Assembly: GCA_029907055.1 (NCBI GenBank)
Contig: JARYMO010000048.1
Location: 1-9,359 of the forward strand
Length of the DNA: 9,359 bases
Direction of reading: 5' to 3'
Origin: Syntrophomonadaceae bacterium
GTDB taxonomy: Bacteria > Bacillota > Syntrophomonadia > Syntrophomonadales > Syntrophothermaceae
Below, piece by piece: positions 1-6,462 of the stretch. How positions within the stretch are numbered: position 1 is the first letter of the stretch; each line of letters starts with the position of its first letter. The notes under the pieces are model-generated. The model was not told where the DNA came from. It did not search any database and worked only from the letters and a program-made list of their open reading frames with translations. The translations under genes were made by a program, and so were the position numbers.

Positions 1-467
1 ACCAGCTTGGAGCCGTCCAGCGGAGGCAGTGGCACCAGGTTGAAGGCTGCCAGCAGCACGTTGATGCGCACCAGCGCCTGCAGGAAGCCGGCCACTCCCT
101 GCCACCCTGCTCCCGTCAGCTGCGGACTCATGGCCTGCAGGGCCAGCAGGCCCAGCACGGCCAGCAGGACATTGCTGGCCGGTCCGGCCCCCGCTACCAG
201 CGTCATGGCCGCGCGCGCCCCCACCCGCTCCATCCTGGCCGGCGTCACCGGCACCGGTTTCGCCCACCCGAAATGGGCCACCACCAGCAGCAACAGGCCC
301 AGCCAGTCAATGTGGACCAGCGGGTTGAGCGTCAGCCGGCCGTGCCGGACGGGGGTGTCGTCTCCCAGCAGGTGCGCGGTCAGCGCGTGCGCGAACTCGT
401 GCACCGTCAGCGCCACCAGGATGGCCGGCAACCACAACACCAGTTCACCCAGTTCCCCCATCGGCAT
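1..467 (-). CDS. Site-2 protease family (M50) membrane metalloprotease, 3' part cut by window edge
   Basis: This is an intramembrane zinc metalloprotease of the M50 (site-2 protease) family; such enzymes cut within or next to transmembrane helices. The first 155 residues are visible and the rest lies beyond the left edge. A hydrophobic first segment (about residues 9-22) leads straight into the zinc-binding motif HEFAH (23-27; His23 and His27 ligands, Glu24 catalytic). More hydrophobic segments follow near 55-66 and 83-110. The family's second signature, PLPPLDG (146-152, with Asp151 the expected third zinc ligand), falls just before the edge. The chosen ATG at 467 follows GAGGGGAGG with a 4-base gap. 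A second in-frame ATG at 461, 10 bases from the same site, is also possible. The start lies 23 bases inside the end of the upstream nucleotidyltransferase gene, so the two are probably co-transcribed and translationally coupled. The family is certain; the substrate is unknown. Confidence 0.93.
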   Translation of the reverse strand, partial: MPMGELGELVLWLPAILVALTVHEFAHALTAHLLGDDTPVRHGRLTLNPLVHIDWLGLLLLVVAHFGWAKPVPVTPARMERVGARAAMTLVAGAGPASNVLLAVLGLLALQAMSPQLTGAGWQGVAGFLQALVRINVLLAAFNLVPLPPLDGSKL

Positions 468-3090
468 CAAACCTCCCCTCTGCCAGCCAGGTCCGCACCG
501 CCTCCAGTTCCTCTTCACGGGTCTTCACTTCCCCGTCCAGGCGGGCACGGTAGAGCGCATCCAGGATGCGCTGGTAGAGAGGCCCCTGGGGGAGCCCCAT
601 GCGCTTGAGATCATGTCCGCTGATGCTGGGCCTGGTGTCCCGCACTTCCAGGTACTGCACCACCCGCTCCCACGCCTCCATGCGGGTGAGCCGCAGGAGA
701 AGATAGGCAATGTTGTCGATGCCCAGCTTCTTCAGGCGCTGGTCCATGTCGCTCAGCCGCATGTCCGGGTGGGCATCCAGGTCCACGGCCAGCGCCGGGA
801 CCTCGCGCGAGGCGCGGATGGCGGCTACCGTCTCGCGGTCGAAGGGGAAACGGGCCAGCACCGCCTCCAGCTGCTGGTCATCGAGGGTGGAGCAGATGAC
901 CAGGATGTAGACCACCGGGCCCCGCAGGCTGGGGTCCAGCCAGTGTTCCGCCAGCCAGCCCAGCACACGCGGGATGCGCCGCAGCATCAGCCAGGTCTCC
1001 TCGTCCAGGCGGGCTTCCGGCATCACGTAGTCCCAGACCCCTATCTCGTGCATGCGCCGCAGGGCCGGCACAGGGTCCTTTTCCTCCAGGATGAGCATCA
1101 GCTCGTGCTGGATGCGACGGTAGGACAGTCGCTGCAGCAGGCGGCGGTCGATGGCGTCGCGGGCAAAGCGCAGGGTGTCAGGGTCAATCTGGAAGCGGTA
1201 GCGTTGTTCGAAGCGGATGGCGCGCAGTACCCGCGTAGGGTCCTCCACGAAACTCAGGTTGTACAGGACCCTGATAATGCCTGCCTGCAGGTCGCGGCGC
1301 CCCCCGAAATAGTCGATGAGCTGACCGAAGCGGTCCGGGTTCAGGTTGATGGCCATGGTGTTGATGGTGAAATCCCGCCGGTAGAGGTCTTCCTTGATGG
1401 AGGATCTCTCCACCGTGGGCAGCGCGGCCGGGAACTCGTAGTACTCGGTGCGCGCAGTTGCCACGTCGATCTTGAACCCGTCCTCCAGGATTACCAGCGC
1501 GGTCTTGAACCGGTCGTGCGTGCGGGCCCGGCCGCCCAGCTCGGCGGCCAGCGCATCAGCGAAGGCCGGCCCCTCCCCCTCCACCACCAGGTCGATGTCG
1601 AAATTGGGCACCCCCAGCAGGAGGTCGCGCACCACGCCCCCCACCATGAACACCCGGTAGCCCATGCGCTCTGCCACCTGGCCGGCAGTCCTCAGCACCG
1701 CCAGCAGCCGGGCTGGCAGGCGTTCTGCCATCAGCGCGCGGCAATCGTCGCTCACCGCGCTTTCCTCCTGGCGGTAGAGGATCTCGTGTTCACCCAGGTC
1801 ATCACTGTCGCCGTGCAGCGTGCGCAGGATGTCGGTGCGAGAAACAATGCCCACCATGCGCCCGTCCTCCACCACCGGGACGCGGCCGACATCGTGTTCG
1901 ACCATCATCCTCTGGATCTCCGTCACCGGCGTGTCGGGCGAAACCGTCATCACCGTGCGCGACATGAACCCCTTCACCGGGGCATGGCCCAGCTCGTGCA
2001 GCCTGGCCTTGTCCACGTCCCGCCGGGAAATGACGCCCACGATCTGCTCCCCTTCCACCACCGGCAGGCCGGTGTGACCGTACCTCAACATCAGGCGGCC
2101 CGCCTCGTCCATGGTGGTATGGCCGGGCACCGTCTTGACCGGACTCGACATGATGTCGCGGGCAACCAGGCCTGGACGCGGAATCTCCCCCAACCCGGAA
2201 ATGATGGTCTGGATGACCGCCTGCAGGTTGCACCCCCTCACCGTCGCGGCAGCGGCCCGCTCGTGTCCGCGCCCGCCCAGGGGGGCCAGGATCTCATTGA
2301 CCTTGAGCGCCGGGTTGCGGCTGCGGGCGACCACGTTGGCCCGGCCGTCCATCATCACCACCACGAACACCCCGTCCGCCGGCTCGATTTCGGTCAGACG
2401 GTGCGTGACCAGGTCCAGGCCAGAGACGAAAGAGTCGGTTTCGGTGGAGGCGATGAGGATATCCATGCCCTTGATGCGGTGGTGCCGCACGGTTTCCAGC
2501 AGTTGCTGCAGGAGCAGCCTCTGCTCCCCGGAGAAGGGCTCCCCGATGAAGTTGGCTACTACCGCCAGGTTGGCACCCCGCTCCAGCAGGTAGGCCACGG
2601 CCGCCGCATCGCGCGCAGTGGTGGACCCGAAGAGCAGGCTGCCGGTGTCCTCGTAGATGCCAAGGGCCAGGATGGTGGCCTCGAATGGGCTGAGCTGGAG
2701 TTCACGAGCCCGTATCATCTCGACCATGATGGTGGTGGTCGCACCGACCAGGTGTACCTCCTCGAGCGAACCCACCAGGTCGTCGGGCGAGGCGGGGTGG
2801 TGGTCGTAGAGGTGGAGCTCGATGCCCTCGCTGGCAGCGAGGCGGGCCAGGTGCCCCAGCCGGTTGGGGTTCCTGGTGTCCACCACCACCATGAGGCGGA
2901 CCTGCTCCAGTGGCACCTCTCGCGGCACCCTGATGCCCAGCAGGTCCTTGTACAGGGCCATGAACTGGCGCACGTTCTTGGCCAGCGTCCCCGAGAATAC
3001 CTTGACCGCGGCCGGATAGAGTTTCCCGGCCGCCACCATCGCCGCCAGGCCATCAAAGTCCAGCGAGTTGTGCGACGTGATTATCTGCAC
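445..3090 (-). CDS. DHH phosphoesterase / CBS pair / tRNA nucleotidyltransferase (CCA-adding or poly(A) polymerase class) fusion
   Basis: Three modules lie in one 881-residue cytoplasmic chain. (i) Residues 1 to about 300 are a DHH phosphoesterase: LDFDG (10-14), VVVDTRN (68-74, Asp71), YDHHP (95-99), YEDTG (146-150) and the DHHA1 signature GGRGH (272-276). Such domains hydrolyse phosphodiester or pyrophosphate bonds using Mn2+. (ii) Two CBS repeats (about 309-364 and 373-427) probably bind an adenine nucleotide. (iii) The C-terminal half is a class II nucleotidyltransferase: VGGVVRDLLLG (483-493), the metal-binding FDIDLV (497-502, Asp498/Asp500), RRDFTIN (571-577) and VEDPTRVLRAIRF (615-627), then helical neck, body and tail. 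It adds CCA, or only A, to tRNA 3' ends; sequence alone does not decide which. The start is GTG 3090, because the ATG at 3123 sits in the -10 box, purine-rich AAGGAGAGGCGGTG precedes the GTG, and DHH relatives begin at the equivalent of VQIITSH. The same three-module fusion is known in other bacteria. The downstream M50 gene overlaps its end. Confidence 0.93.
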   Translation of the reverse strand: MQIITSHNSLDFDGLAAMVAAGKLYPAAVKVFSGTLAKNVRQFMALYKDLLGIRVPREVPLEQVRLMVVVDTRNPNRLGHLARLAASEGIELHLYDHHPASPDDLVGSLEEVHLVGATTTIMVEMIRARELQLSPFEATILALGIYEDTGSLLFGSTTARDAAAVAYLLERGANLAVVANFIGEPFSGEQRLLLQQLLETVRHHRIKGMDILIASTETDSFVSGLDLVTHRLTEIEPADGVFVVVMMDGRANVVARSRNPALKVNEILAPLGGRGHERAAAATVRGCNLQAVIQTIISGLGEIPRPGLVARDIMSSPVKTVPGHTTMDEAGRLMLRYGHTGLPVVEGEQIVGVISRRDVDKARLHELGHAPVKGFMSRTVMTVSPDTPVTEIQRMMVEHDVGRVPVVEDGRMVGIVSRTDILRTLHGDSDDLGEHEILYRQEESAVSDDCRALMAERLPARLLAVLRTAGQVAERMGYRVFMVGGVVRDLLLGVPNFDIDLVVEGEGPAFADALAAELGGRARTHDRFKTALVILEDGFKIDVATARTEYYEFPAALPTVERSSIKEDLYRRDFTINTMAINLNPDRFGQLIDYFGGRRDLQAGIIRVLYNLSFVEDPTRVLRAIRFEQRYRFQIDPDTLRFARDAIDRRLLQRLSYRRIQHELMLILEEKDPVPALRRMHEIGVWDYVMPEARLDEETWLMLRRIPRVLGWLAEHWLDPSLRGPVVYILVICSTLDDQQLEAVLARFPFDRETVAAIRASREVPALAVDLDAHPDMRLSDMDQRLKKLGIDNIAYLLLRLTRMEAWERVVQYLEVRDTRPSISGHDLKRMGLPQGPLYQRILDALYRARLDGEVKTREEELEAVRTWLAEGRFDADGGTG

Positions 3091-3097
3091 GCGGTTG

Positions 3098-3111
3098 CAC
3101 CGCCTCTCCTT
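3098..3111 (-). promoter_or_regulatory. Ribosome-binding site that decides the GTG 3090 start
   Basis: On the minus strand a purine-rich AAGGAGAGGCGGTG lies 7 bases before GTG 3090 (9 bases from the last GG pair). It contains a one-mismatch copy of the AGGAGGTG core. It sits inside the longer open frame that begins at ATG 3123, so it favours the internal GTG as the true start. Confidence 0.65.
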
Positions 3112-3121
3112 GTCCACAGGC

Positions 3122-3151
3122 ATTATAACACACGCCGTGTCGGGGCCTCAA
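3122..3151 (-). promoter_or_regulatory. Sigma-70-type promoter for the DHH/CBS/nucleotidyltransferase gene
   Basis: On the minus strand the -35 TTGAGG (3151-3146) is followed by an 18-bp spacer and a perfect -10 TATAAT (3127-3122), with TGT just before it (extended -10). Transcription should begin near 3115. That leaves a leader of about 25 bases with the ribosome-binding site and GTG 3090. The in-frame ATG at 3123-3121 shares bases with the -10 box and lies upstream of the predicted start point. Confidence 0.75.
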
Positions 3152-3191
3152 TCAAGCGCAGTCCCGCCGTGCCGCCCGTCGGGCACCTTCC

Positions 3192-3235
3192 CCCTGGCCC
3201 TGCTCCTGCTTCGCTGGTGCTGGGCAGGGCCAGGG
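3192..3235. repeat. Perfect 12-bp inverted repeat between divergent promoters; candidate operator
   Basis: CCCTGGCCCTGC (3192-3203) is repeated as its exact reverse complement GCAGGGCCAGGG (3224-3235) after a 20-bp gap. The arm centres are 32 bp apart, close to three helical turns. The right arm overlaps the -35 and spacer of the rightward promoter. The element lies outside the transcripts predicted from both flanking promoters, so it more likely acts as DNA (operator or cruciform) than as an RNA hairpin. The regulator is unknown. Confidence 0.6.
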
Positions 3236-3249
3236 CGGAGTGGTATAAT
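3221..3249 (+). promoter_or_regulatory. Extended -10 promoter for the KaiC-like/ATP-grasp gene
   Basis: A perfect -10 TATAAT (3244-3249) is preceded directly by TGG (extended -10). TGGGCA (3221-3226), matching four of six -35 bases, lies 17 bp upstream. Transcription should start near 3256, giving a leader of about 145 nt before the coding start at 3402. The -35 is covered by the right arm of the inverted repeat at 3224-3235, which suggests the promoter is regulated. Confidence 0.7.
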
Positions 3250-3255
3250 GGACGT

Positions 3256-3401
3256 GGTAGATGGTGGCGAGTCTGCCGCCGCGAGACACAACTGCACCTT
3301 CAGGGACAACGGGGTCCCCGGGGCACGAACGAGCCCTGGGGGCCCTTTGTGCGCCGGGCCGGTACCGCCCGGTGGCCAGGGCGCGGAGAGGGGGTGGAAG
3401 G
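3256..3401 (+). promoter_or_regulatory. Long structured 5' leader of the KaiC-like/ATP-grasp gene
   Basis: Three local stems can be drawn. The first is 3263-3268 with 3275-3280 (6 bp). The second, long one is 3316-3324 with 3333-3341: 9 bp including one G-T pair, loop ACGAACGA. It extends outward through 3311-3315 with 3342-3346 and, past a single bulged C, 3306-3309 with 3347-3350, for about 18 pairs. The third is 3354-3359 with 3367-3372 (6 bp), which can be closed by 3351-3353 with 3382-3384. No U-run follows the long hairpin, so it is not a standard terminator. I could not match the leader to a riboswitch class I know. High GC makes some chance pairing likely. A GAGAGGGGGTGGAAGG ribosome-binding region ends the leader. 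Confidence 0.45.
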
Positions 3402-6041
3402 ATGGCACCGATGGAGCGCGCTTCCAGCGGATTGGATTGCCTGGACCAGGTACTGGATGGTCTCAGGATGGGCGACAACGTGGTGTGGCAGGTGGACGAG
3501 GTTGAGGACTACCGGCGGTTTGTCCGACCTTTCGTCTGCCGGGCGCTGAGCGACCGCCGGCGCCTGGTGTACATCCGTTTCGGCCACCATCCTGCCCTGG
3601 TGGAAGACCAGCCCGGGGTGGCCGTGTACGCTATCGACCCCTCCCTGGGCTTCGAAGCCTTCTCCTCCCGGGTCCACGAGATCGCCACCCTGGAAGGGAA
3701 CGACGTGTTCTACGTGTTCGACTGCCTGTCCGACCTGCTGTCCACCTGGGCCACGGACCTTATGATCGGCAATTTCTTCCGGGTCACCTGCCCCTACCTC
3801 TTTCGCCTCAACACCGTGGCCTACTTTGGCTTGCTGCGGGGGCGCAACTCGTACGCCACCCTGGCCCGCATCCGCGAGACCACCCAGCTGCTCCTGGACG
3901 TGTACCGGGACGGGCCACGCTACTACGTGCACCCGCTCAAGGTCTGGAACCGCTATTCCCCTACCATGTTCCTGCCCCACGCTGAAACCAGGGAAGGACT
4001 GGTGCCCATCACCAGCAGCGCCGAGGCGGCCGGCCTCTTCGGGCGGCTGCAGCGACGGGGAGCGCCGGATGCCGGCCGCAAGTTGGACTACTGGGACCGG
4101 GTATTCATGGCCGCCCATGACCTCTGGCGGCGACAGCAGGAGGGGGAAGCGGTCCCGGAAGAAGAGGTGCGGGACACGCTGGACCGTCTCTGCCAGATGG
4201 TGCTGGGACGCGACCGCCGGCTGCTGGACCTCGCCACCCGCTATCTCTCGCTGCCTGACCTGCTCGACATCCGCGCGCGGCTCATCGGCTCGGGACGCAT
4301 CGGAGGCAAGTCAGCCGGCATGCTGCTGGCCAGGGCCATTCTGCGGGCGGACCCTGCCGCTGACTGGACGGCGCGCCTGGAAGCCCACGACTCGTTCTTC
4401 GTGGGGACGGATGTTTACTTCACGCACCTGGTGGAAAACGATTGCTGGCCGCTGCTCATGCAGCAGCGCGCAGAAGGTCCGGCCTTCTCCCGGGCCGCCG
4501 ACCTGCGCGCGCGTATCCACGAGGGATTCCTCCCCGAGGTGGCAGGGGCGCAGTTCGACGAGATGCTCGACTACTTCGGCCAGGCGCCCATCATCGTCCG
4601 CTCGTCCAGCCTGCTGGAGGACAGTTTCGGCAATGCCTTCGCCGGCAAGTACGACAGCATTTTCTGCGTGAACCAGGGCACCCCCCAGCAACGGCGGCAG
4701 GCATTCGAGGATGCCGTCCGACAGGTGTACGCCAGTTCGATGAACGTTGACGCCCTGGCCTACCGCCTGCACCGGGGGCTGGCCACCAGCGACGAACAGA
4801 TGGCCCTGCTGGTGCAGCGCGTCTCCGGTTCCAGGCGGGGACGGTATTTCTTCCCTGACCTGGCGGGGGTGGCCTTCAGCCGCAACCAGTACACGTGGCA
4901 TCCGGACCTTGACCCCTCTGCCGGCATGCTGCGGCTGGTGGCAGGCCTGGGTACCCGGGCGGTGGACCGGGTCGAGGACGACTACCCGCGACTGGTGCCC
5001 CTGGACCGGCCGTTGTTGCGGCCCGATTCGTCTCCCGAGGCCGTTCGCTACTACGCGCAGCGCCGGCTGGACGTCCTCGATCTGCAGGACAATGCGTGGG
5101 CCACGCGGCCGCTGGCCGAGCTGGCCCCGGCGCTCAGCACCCTTCCTTTCTGGAAACTGCTGGCAGAGAGGGAGCCCGCGCCCGAAACGGGGGACGGCGC
5201 GGGGCCTCCTGGCACCCGCTGGTCCCTGACCTTTGACGGCCTGCTGCGGGCCACCGGCTTCGCCTCCACCATGCGGGCGATGCTCGCCCGACTGGAGTCG
5301 GCCTACCAGTGCCCGGTGGACGTCGAGTTTGCCGCCAACTTCACCCCTGGCGGAGAGCTGCTCATCAACCTGCTGCAGTGCCGTCCCCTTCAGACCCCTT
5401 CGGGCAGGGCAGAGATTTCCCCGCCGACCGCGGCTCCTGAGCCGGGGGCGGTCCTCTTCTCCACCCGGGCCTCCTTCATGGGCGCTGGGTCGCTGCTGCG
5501 CATCGACTGGGTGGTGGAGGTGGACGCTCACGCGTACGCTGCCCTGCCACTGGCCGAGCGCTACCAGGTGGCCCGCCTGGTGGGGAGGATCAACCGGCGG
5601 CTGGCCGAAGATGCGGCCAGCGGCGTGATGCTGGTAGGTCCAGGCAGGTGGGGGACCAGCACACCTTCGCTCGGGGTGCCGGTCACCTTCGCGGAGATCC
5701 ACCGCGTGGCGGTGCTGGTAGAAGTGGCCGGTCAGGAACAGGGGTTCATGCCCGAGCTCTCCTACGGCACGCACTTCTTCCAGGACCTGGTAGAGGCTGG
5801 CATCTTCTACGTGGCGCTGTTCCCCGGCCGCGAGGGGGTGGTGTTTGACCTTACCCCCCTGCACGGCGAGGACAACGTACTGTCCCTGTTGGCTCCCGAG
5901 CTGGCGCCCTGGCAGGAGGTCATCCGGGTGGTCGACTGCCGCCCTGGCGAGCGCGCAGTCTGGCTCCAGGCAGACTGGACGACGCGCCAGGTTACCTGCT
6001 TCCAGGCCAGGCCCTCAGAAACGACGCTGGGGAGCAGGTGA
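3402..6041 (+). CDS. PEP/pyruvate-binding (PPDK_N) ATP-grasp protein with N-terminal degenerate KaiC-like region
   Basis: This 879-residue cytoplasmic protein has three regions. Residues 1-200 resemble a KaiC/RecA-type domain: SGLDCLDQVLDGL then GDNVVW (9-29). Where a P-loop belongs it has VDEVEDYRRF, with no GKT/S. A Walker-B-like hydrophobic strand ending in Asp107 (FYVFDCLSDLL) follows. Residues about 295-665 are the nucleotide-binding half of PEP synthase/pyruvate phosphate dikinase: IGGKSAG (Lys303), IIVRSSSLLEDSFGNAFAGKYDS (Arg400), MALLVQRV, GVAFSRN, GLGTRAV (from 515) and LLQCRPLQ (Arg661). The swivelling phosphohistidine domain and PEP/pyruvate barrel of true PEP synthase are absent. 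Residues about 675-879 form an unrecognised domain with GPGRWG (746-751) and ELSYGTHFFQDL. It may phosphorylate or ligate an unknown substrate. The start at ATG 3402 follows AGGGGG by 7 bases; ATG 3411 is possible. An open frame reaches ATG 3261, but that ATG is only about 5 bases from the predicted transcription start and lacks a ribosome-binding site. Confidence 0.85.
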   Translation: MAPMERASSGLDCLDQVLDGLRMGDNVVWQVDEVEDYRRFVRPFVCRALSDRRRLVYIRFGHHPALVEDQPGVAVYAIDPSLGFEAFSSRVHEIATLEGNDVFYVFDCLSDLLSTWATDLMIGNFFRVTCPYLFRLNTVAYFGLLRGRNSYATLARIRETTQLLLDVYRDGPRYYVHPLKVWNRYSPTMFLPHAETREGLVPITSSAEAAGLFGRLQRRGAPDAGRKLDYWDRVFMAAHDLWRRQQEGEAVPEEEVRDTLDRLCQMVLGRDRRLLDLATRYLSLPDLLDIRARLIGSGRIGGKSAGMLLARAILRADPAADWTARLEAHDSFFVGTDVYFTHLVENDCWPLLMQQRAEGPAFSRAADLRARIHEGFLPEVAGAQFDEMLDYFGQAPIIVRSSSLLEDSFGNAFAGKYDSIFCVNQGTPQQRRQAFEDAVRQVYASSMNVDALAYRLHRGLATSDEQMALLVQRVSGSRRGRYFFPDLAGVAFSRNQYTWHPDLDPSAGMLRLVAGLGTRAVDRVEDDYPRLVPLDRPLLRPDSSPEAVRYYAQRRLDVLDLQDNAWATRPLAELAPALSTLPFWKLLAEREPAPETGDGAGPPGTRWSLTFDGLLRATGFASTMRAMLARLESAYQCPVDVEFAANFTPGGELLINLLQCRPLQTPSGRAEISPPTAAPEPGAVLFSTRASFMGAGSLLRIDWVVEVDAHAYAALPLAERYQVARLVGRINRRLAEDAASGVMLVGPGRWGTSTPSLGVPVTFAEIHRVAVLVEVAGQEQGFMPELSYGTHFFQDLVEAGIFYVALFPGREGVVFDLTPLHGEDNVLSLLAPELAPWQEVIRVVDCRPGERAVWLQADWTTRQVTCFQARPSETTLGSR

Positions 6042-6086
6042 CCATGGGCGCAGGATCGCGCCGCCATGGACCTGCTTTCACGCCAA

Positions 6087-6121
6087 GGGGCGCCGCGCCT
6101 GTTTCACCAGGCTGGCGCCCC
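6087..6121. terminator. GC-rich hairpin between convergent genes, possible weak or factor-dependent terminator
   Basis: GGGGCGCC (6087-6094) pairs with GGCGCCCC (6114-6121). Inside it GCCTG (6097-6101) pairs with CAGGC (6108-6112) around a TTTCAC loop, giving 13 base pairs with a small internal loop. It lies between the stop of the plus-strand ATP-grasp gene (6041) and that of the minus-strand coiled-coil gene (6178). Neither strand shows a following T-run, so intrinsic termination is doubtful. The rest of 6042-6177 shows nothing else I can name. Confidence 0.35.
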
Positions 6122-6177
6122 GCATCGCTATCGTTACCCCTCTTGTCGCGCCCCAGCCGGCCCGCGCCCGCCCGGGT

Positions 6178-6357
6178 TCACTCTTCCTCTATCAGCCCCT
6201 GGTCTTCCAGTTCGTCTTCCAGGTTTTCCATGCCCTTCTCCAGTTCCGCCACCCGCTCCTGCAGGTCGGTCACCTTGTCCAGCAGGTCGCCCAGCAGTAC
6301 TTCCAGGCGCGCGACCCTTTCCTCGAGGGTAGCAACCGGCGCTTCGTGCGTCGCCAC
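6178..6357 (-). CDS. Small heptad-repeat coiled-coil protein of unknown function
   Basis: A 59-residue acidic, soluble protein, most of which is one coiled coil. Core positions L11, V15, L18, L22, L25, V29, L32, V36, L39, M43, L46 and L50 follow an unbroken 4-3 spacing over six heptads. A short acidic tail ends in EEE. There is no cysteine, signal peptide or membrane segment. The start is GTG 6357, which stands 8 bases after GGAAGGAGG. Upstream in-frame codons, including the ATG at 6399, lie in or before the -10 box. The open frame, clean heptads and good ribosome-binding site support a real gene, but I recognise no family. Its size and shape recall small oligomerising or division-associated coiled coils such as ZapB or SlyX, though that is resemblance only. 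It follows lysA on the same strand after 105 bases but seems to have its own promoter. Confidence 0.75.
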   Translation of the reverse strand: MATHEAPVATLEERVARLEVLLGDLLDKVTDLQERVAELEKGMENLEDELEDQGLIEEE

Positions 6358-6397
6358 AGGCCTCGCCTCCTTCCCGCGCGTGTCCTCTCCTACCTCC

Positions 6398-6426
6398 ATT
6401 ATACACGGCGGACCCACCCCCGAAGG
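6398..6426 (-). promoter_or_regulatory. -10 box upstream of the small coiled-coil gene
   Basis: A perfect TATAAT (6403-6398, minus strand) lies about 40 bases before GTG 6357 and predicts transcription from near 6391. The hexamer 17 bp upstream (CCTTCG) is a poor -35, so the promoter may be weak or use another upstream contact. The ATG read from 6399 is part of TATAATG and is not a start codon. Confidence 0.5.
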
Positions 6427-6462
6427 CTGGCCCCCTCACGCGCGGCAGGTGTGCTGCCAGAC

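Noticed and set aside
3261..3401. A 47-residue N-terminal extension of the ATP-grasp protein from ATG 3261.
   Set aside because: The ATG is about five bases from the predicted transcript start, lacks a ribosome-binding site, and the extension is unstructured Arg/Gly/Pro-rich sequence overlapping strong RNA stems. The ATG at 3402 has a good purine-rich site.
7..3549. A plus-strand open frame of about 1,180 codons opposite the nucleotidyltransferase and protease genes.
   Set aside because: It is the complement of clear family-assigned genes in GC-rich DNA, where stops are rare. Its translation is low-complexity, rich in His, Gln, Arg and Pro, with no recognisable domain, and it runs across two promoters.
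4311..5864. A minus-strand open frame of about 517 codons within the ATP-grasp gene.
   Set aside because: It is a compositional shadow: low-complexity His/Gln/Gly-rich translation with no motif, while the plus-strand frame carries the conserved PPDK_N signatures.
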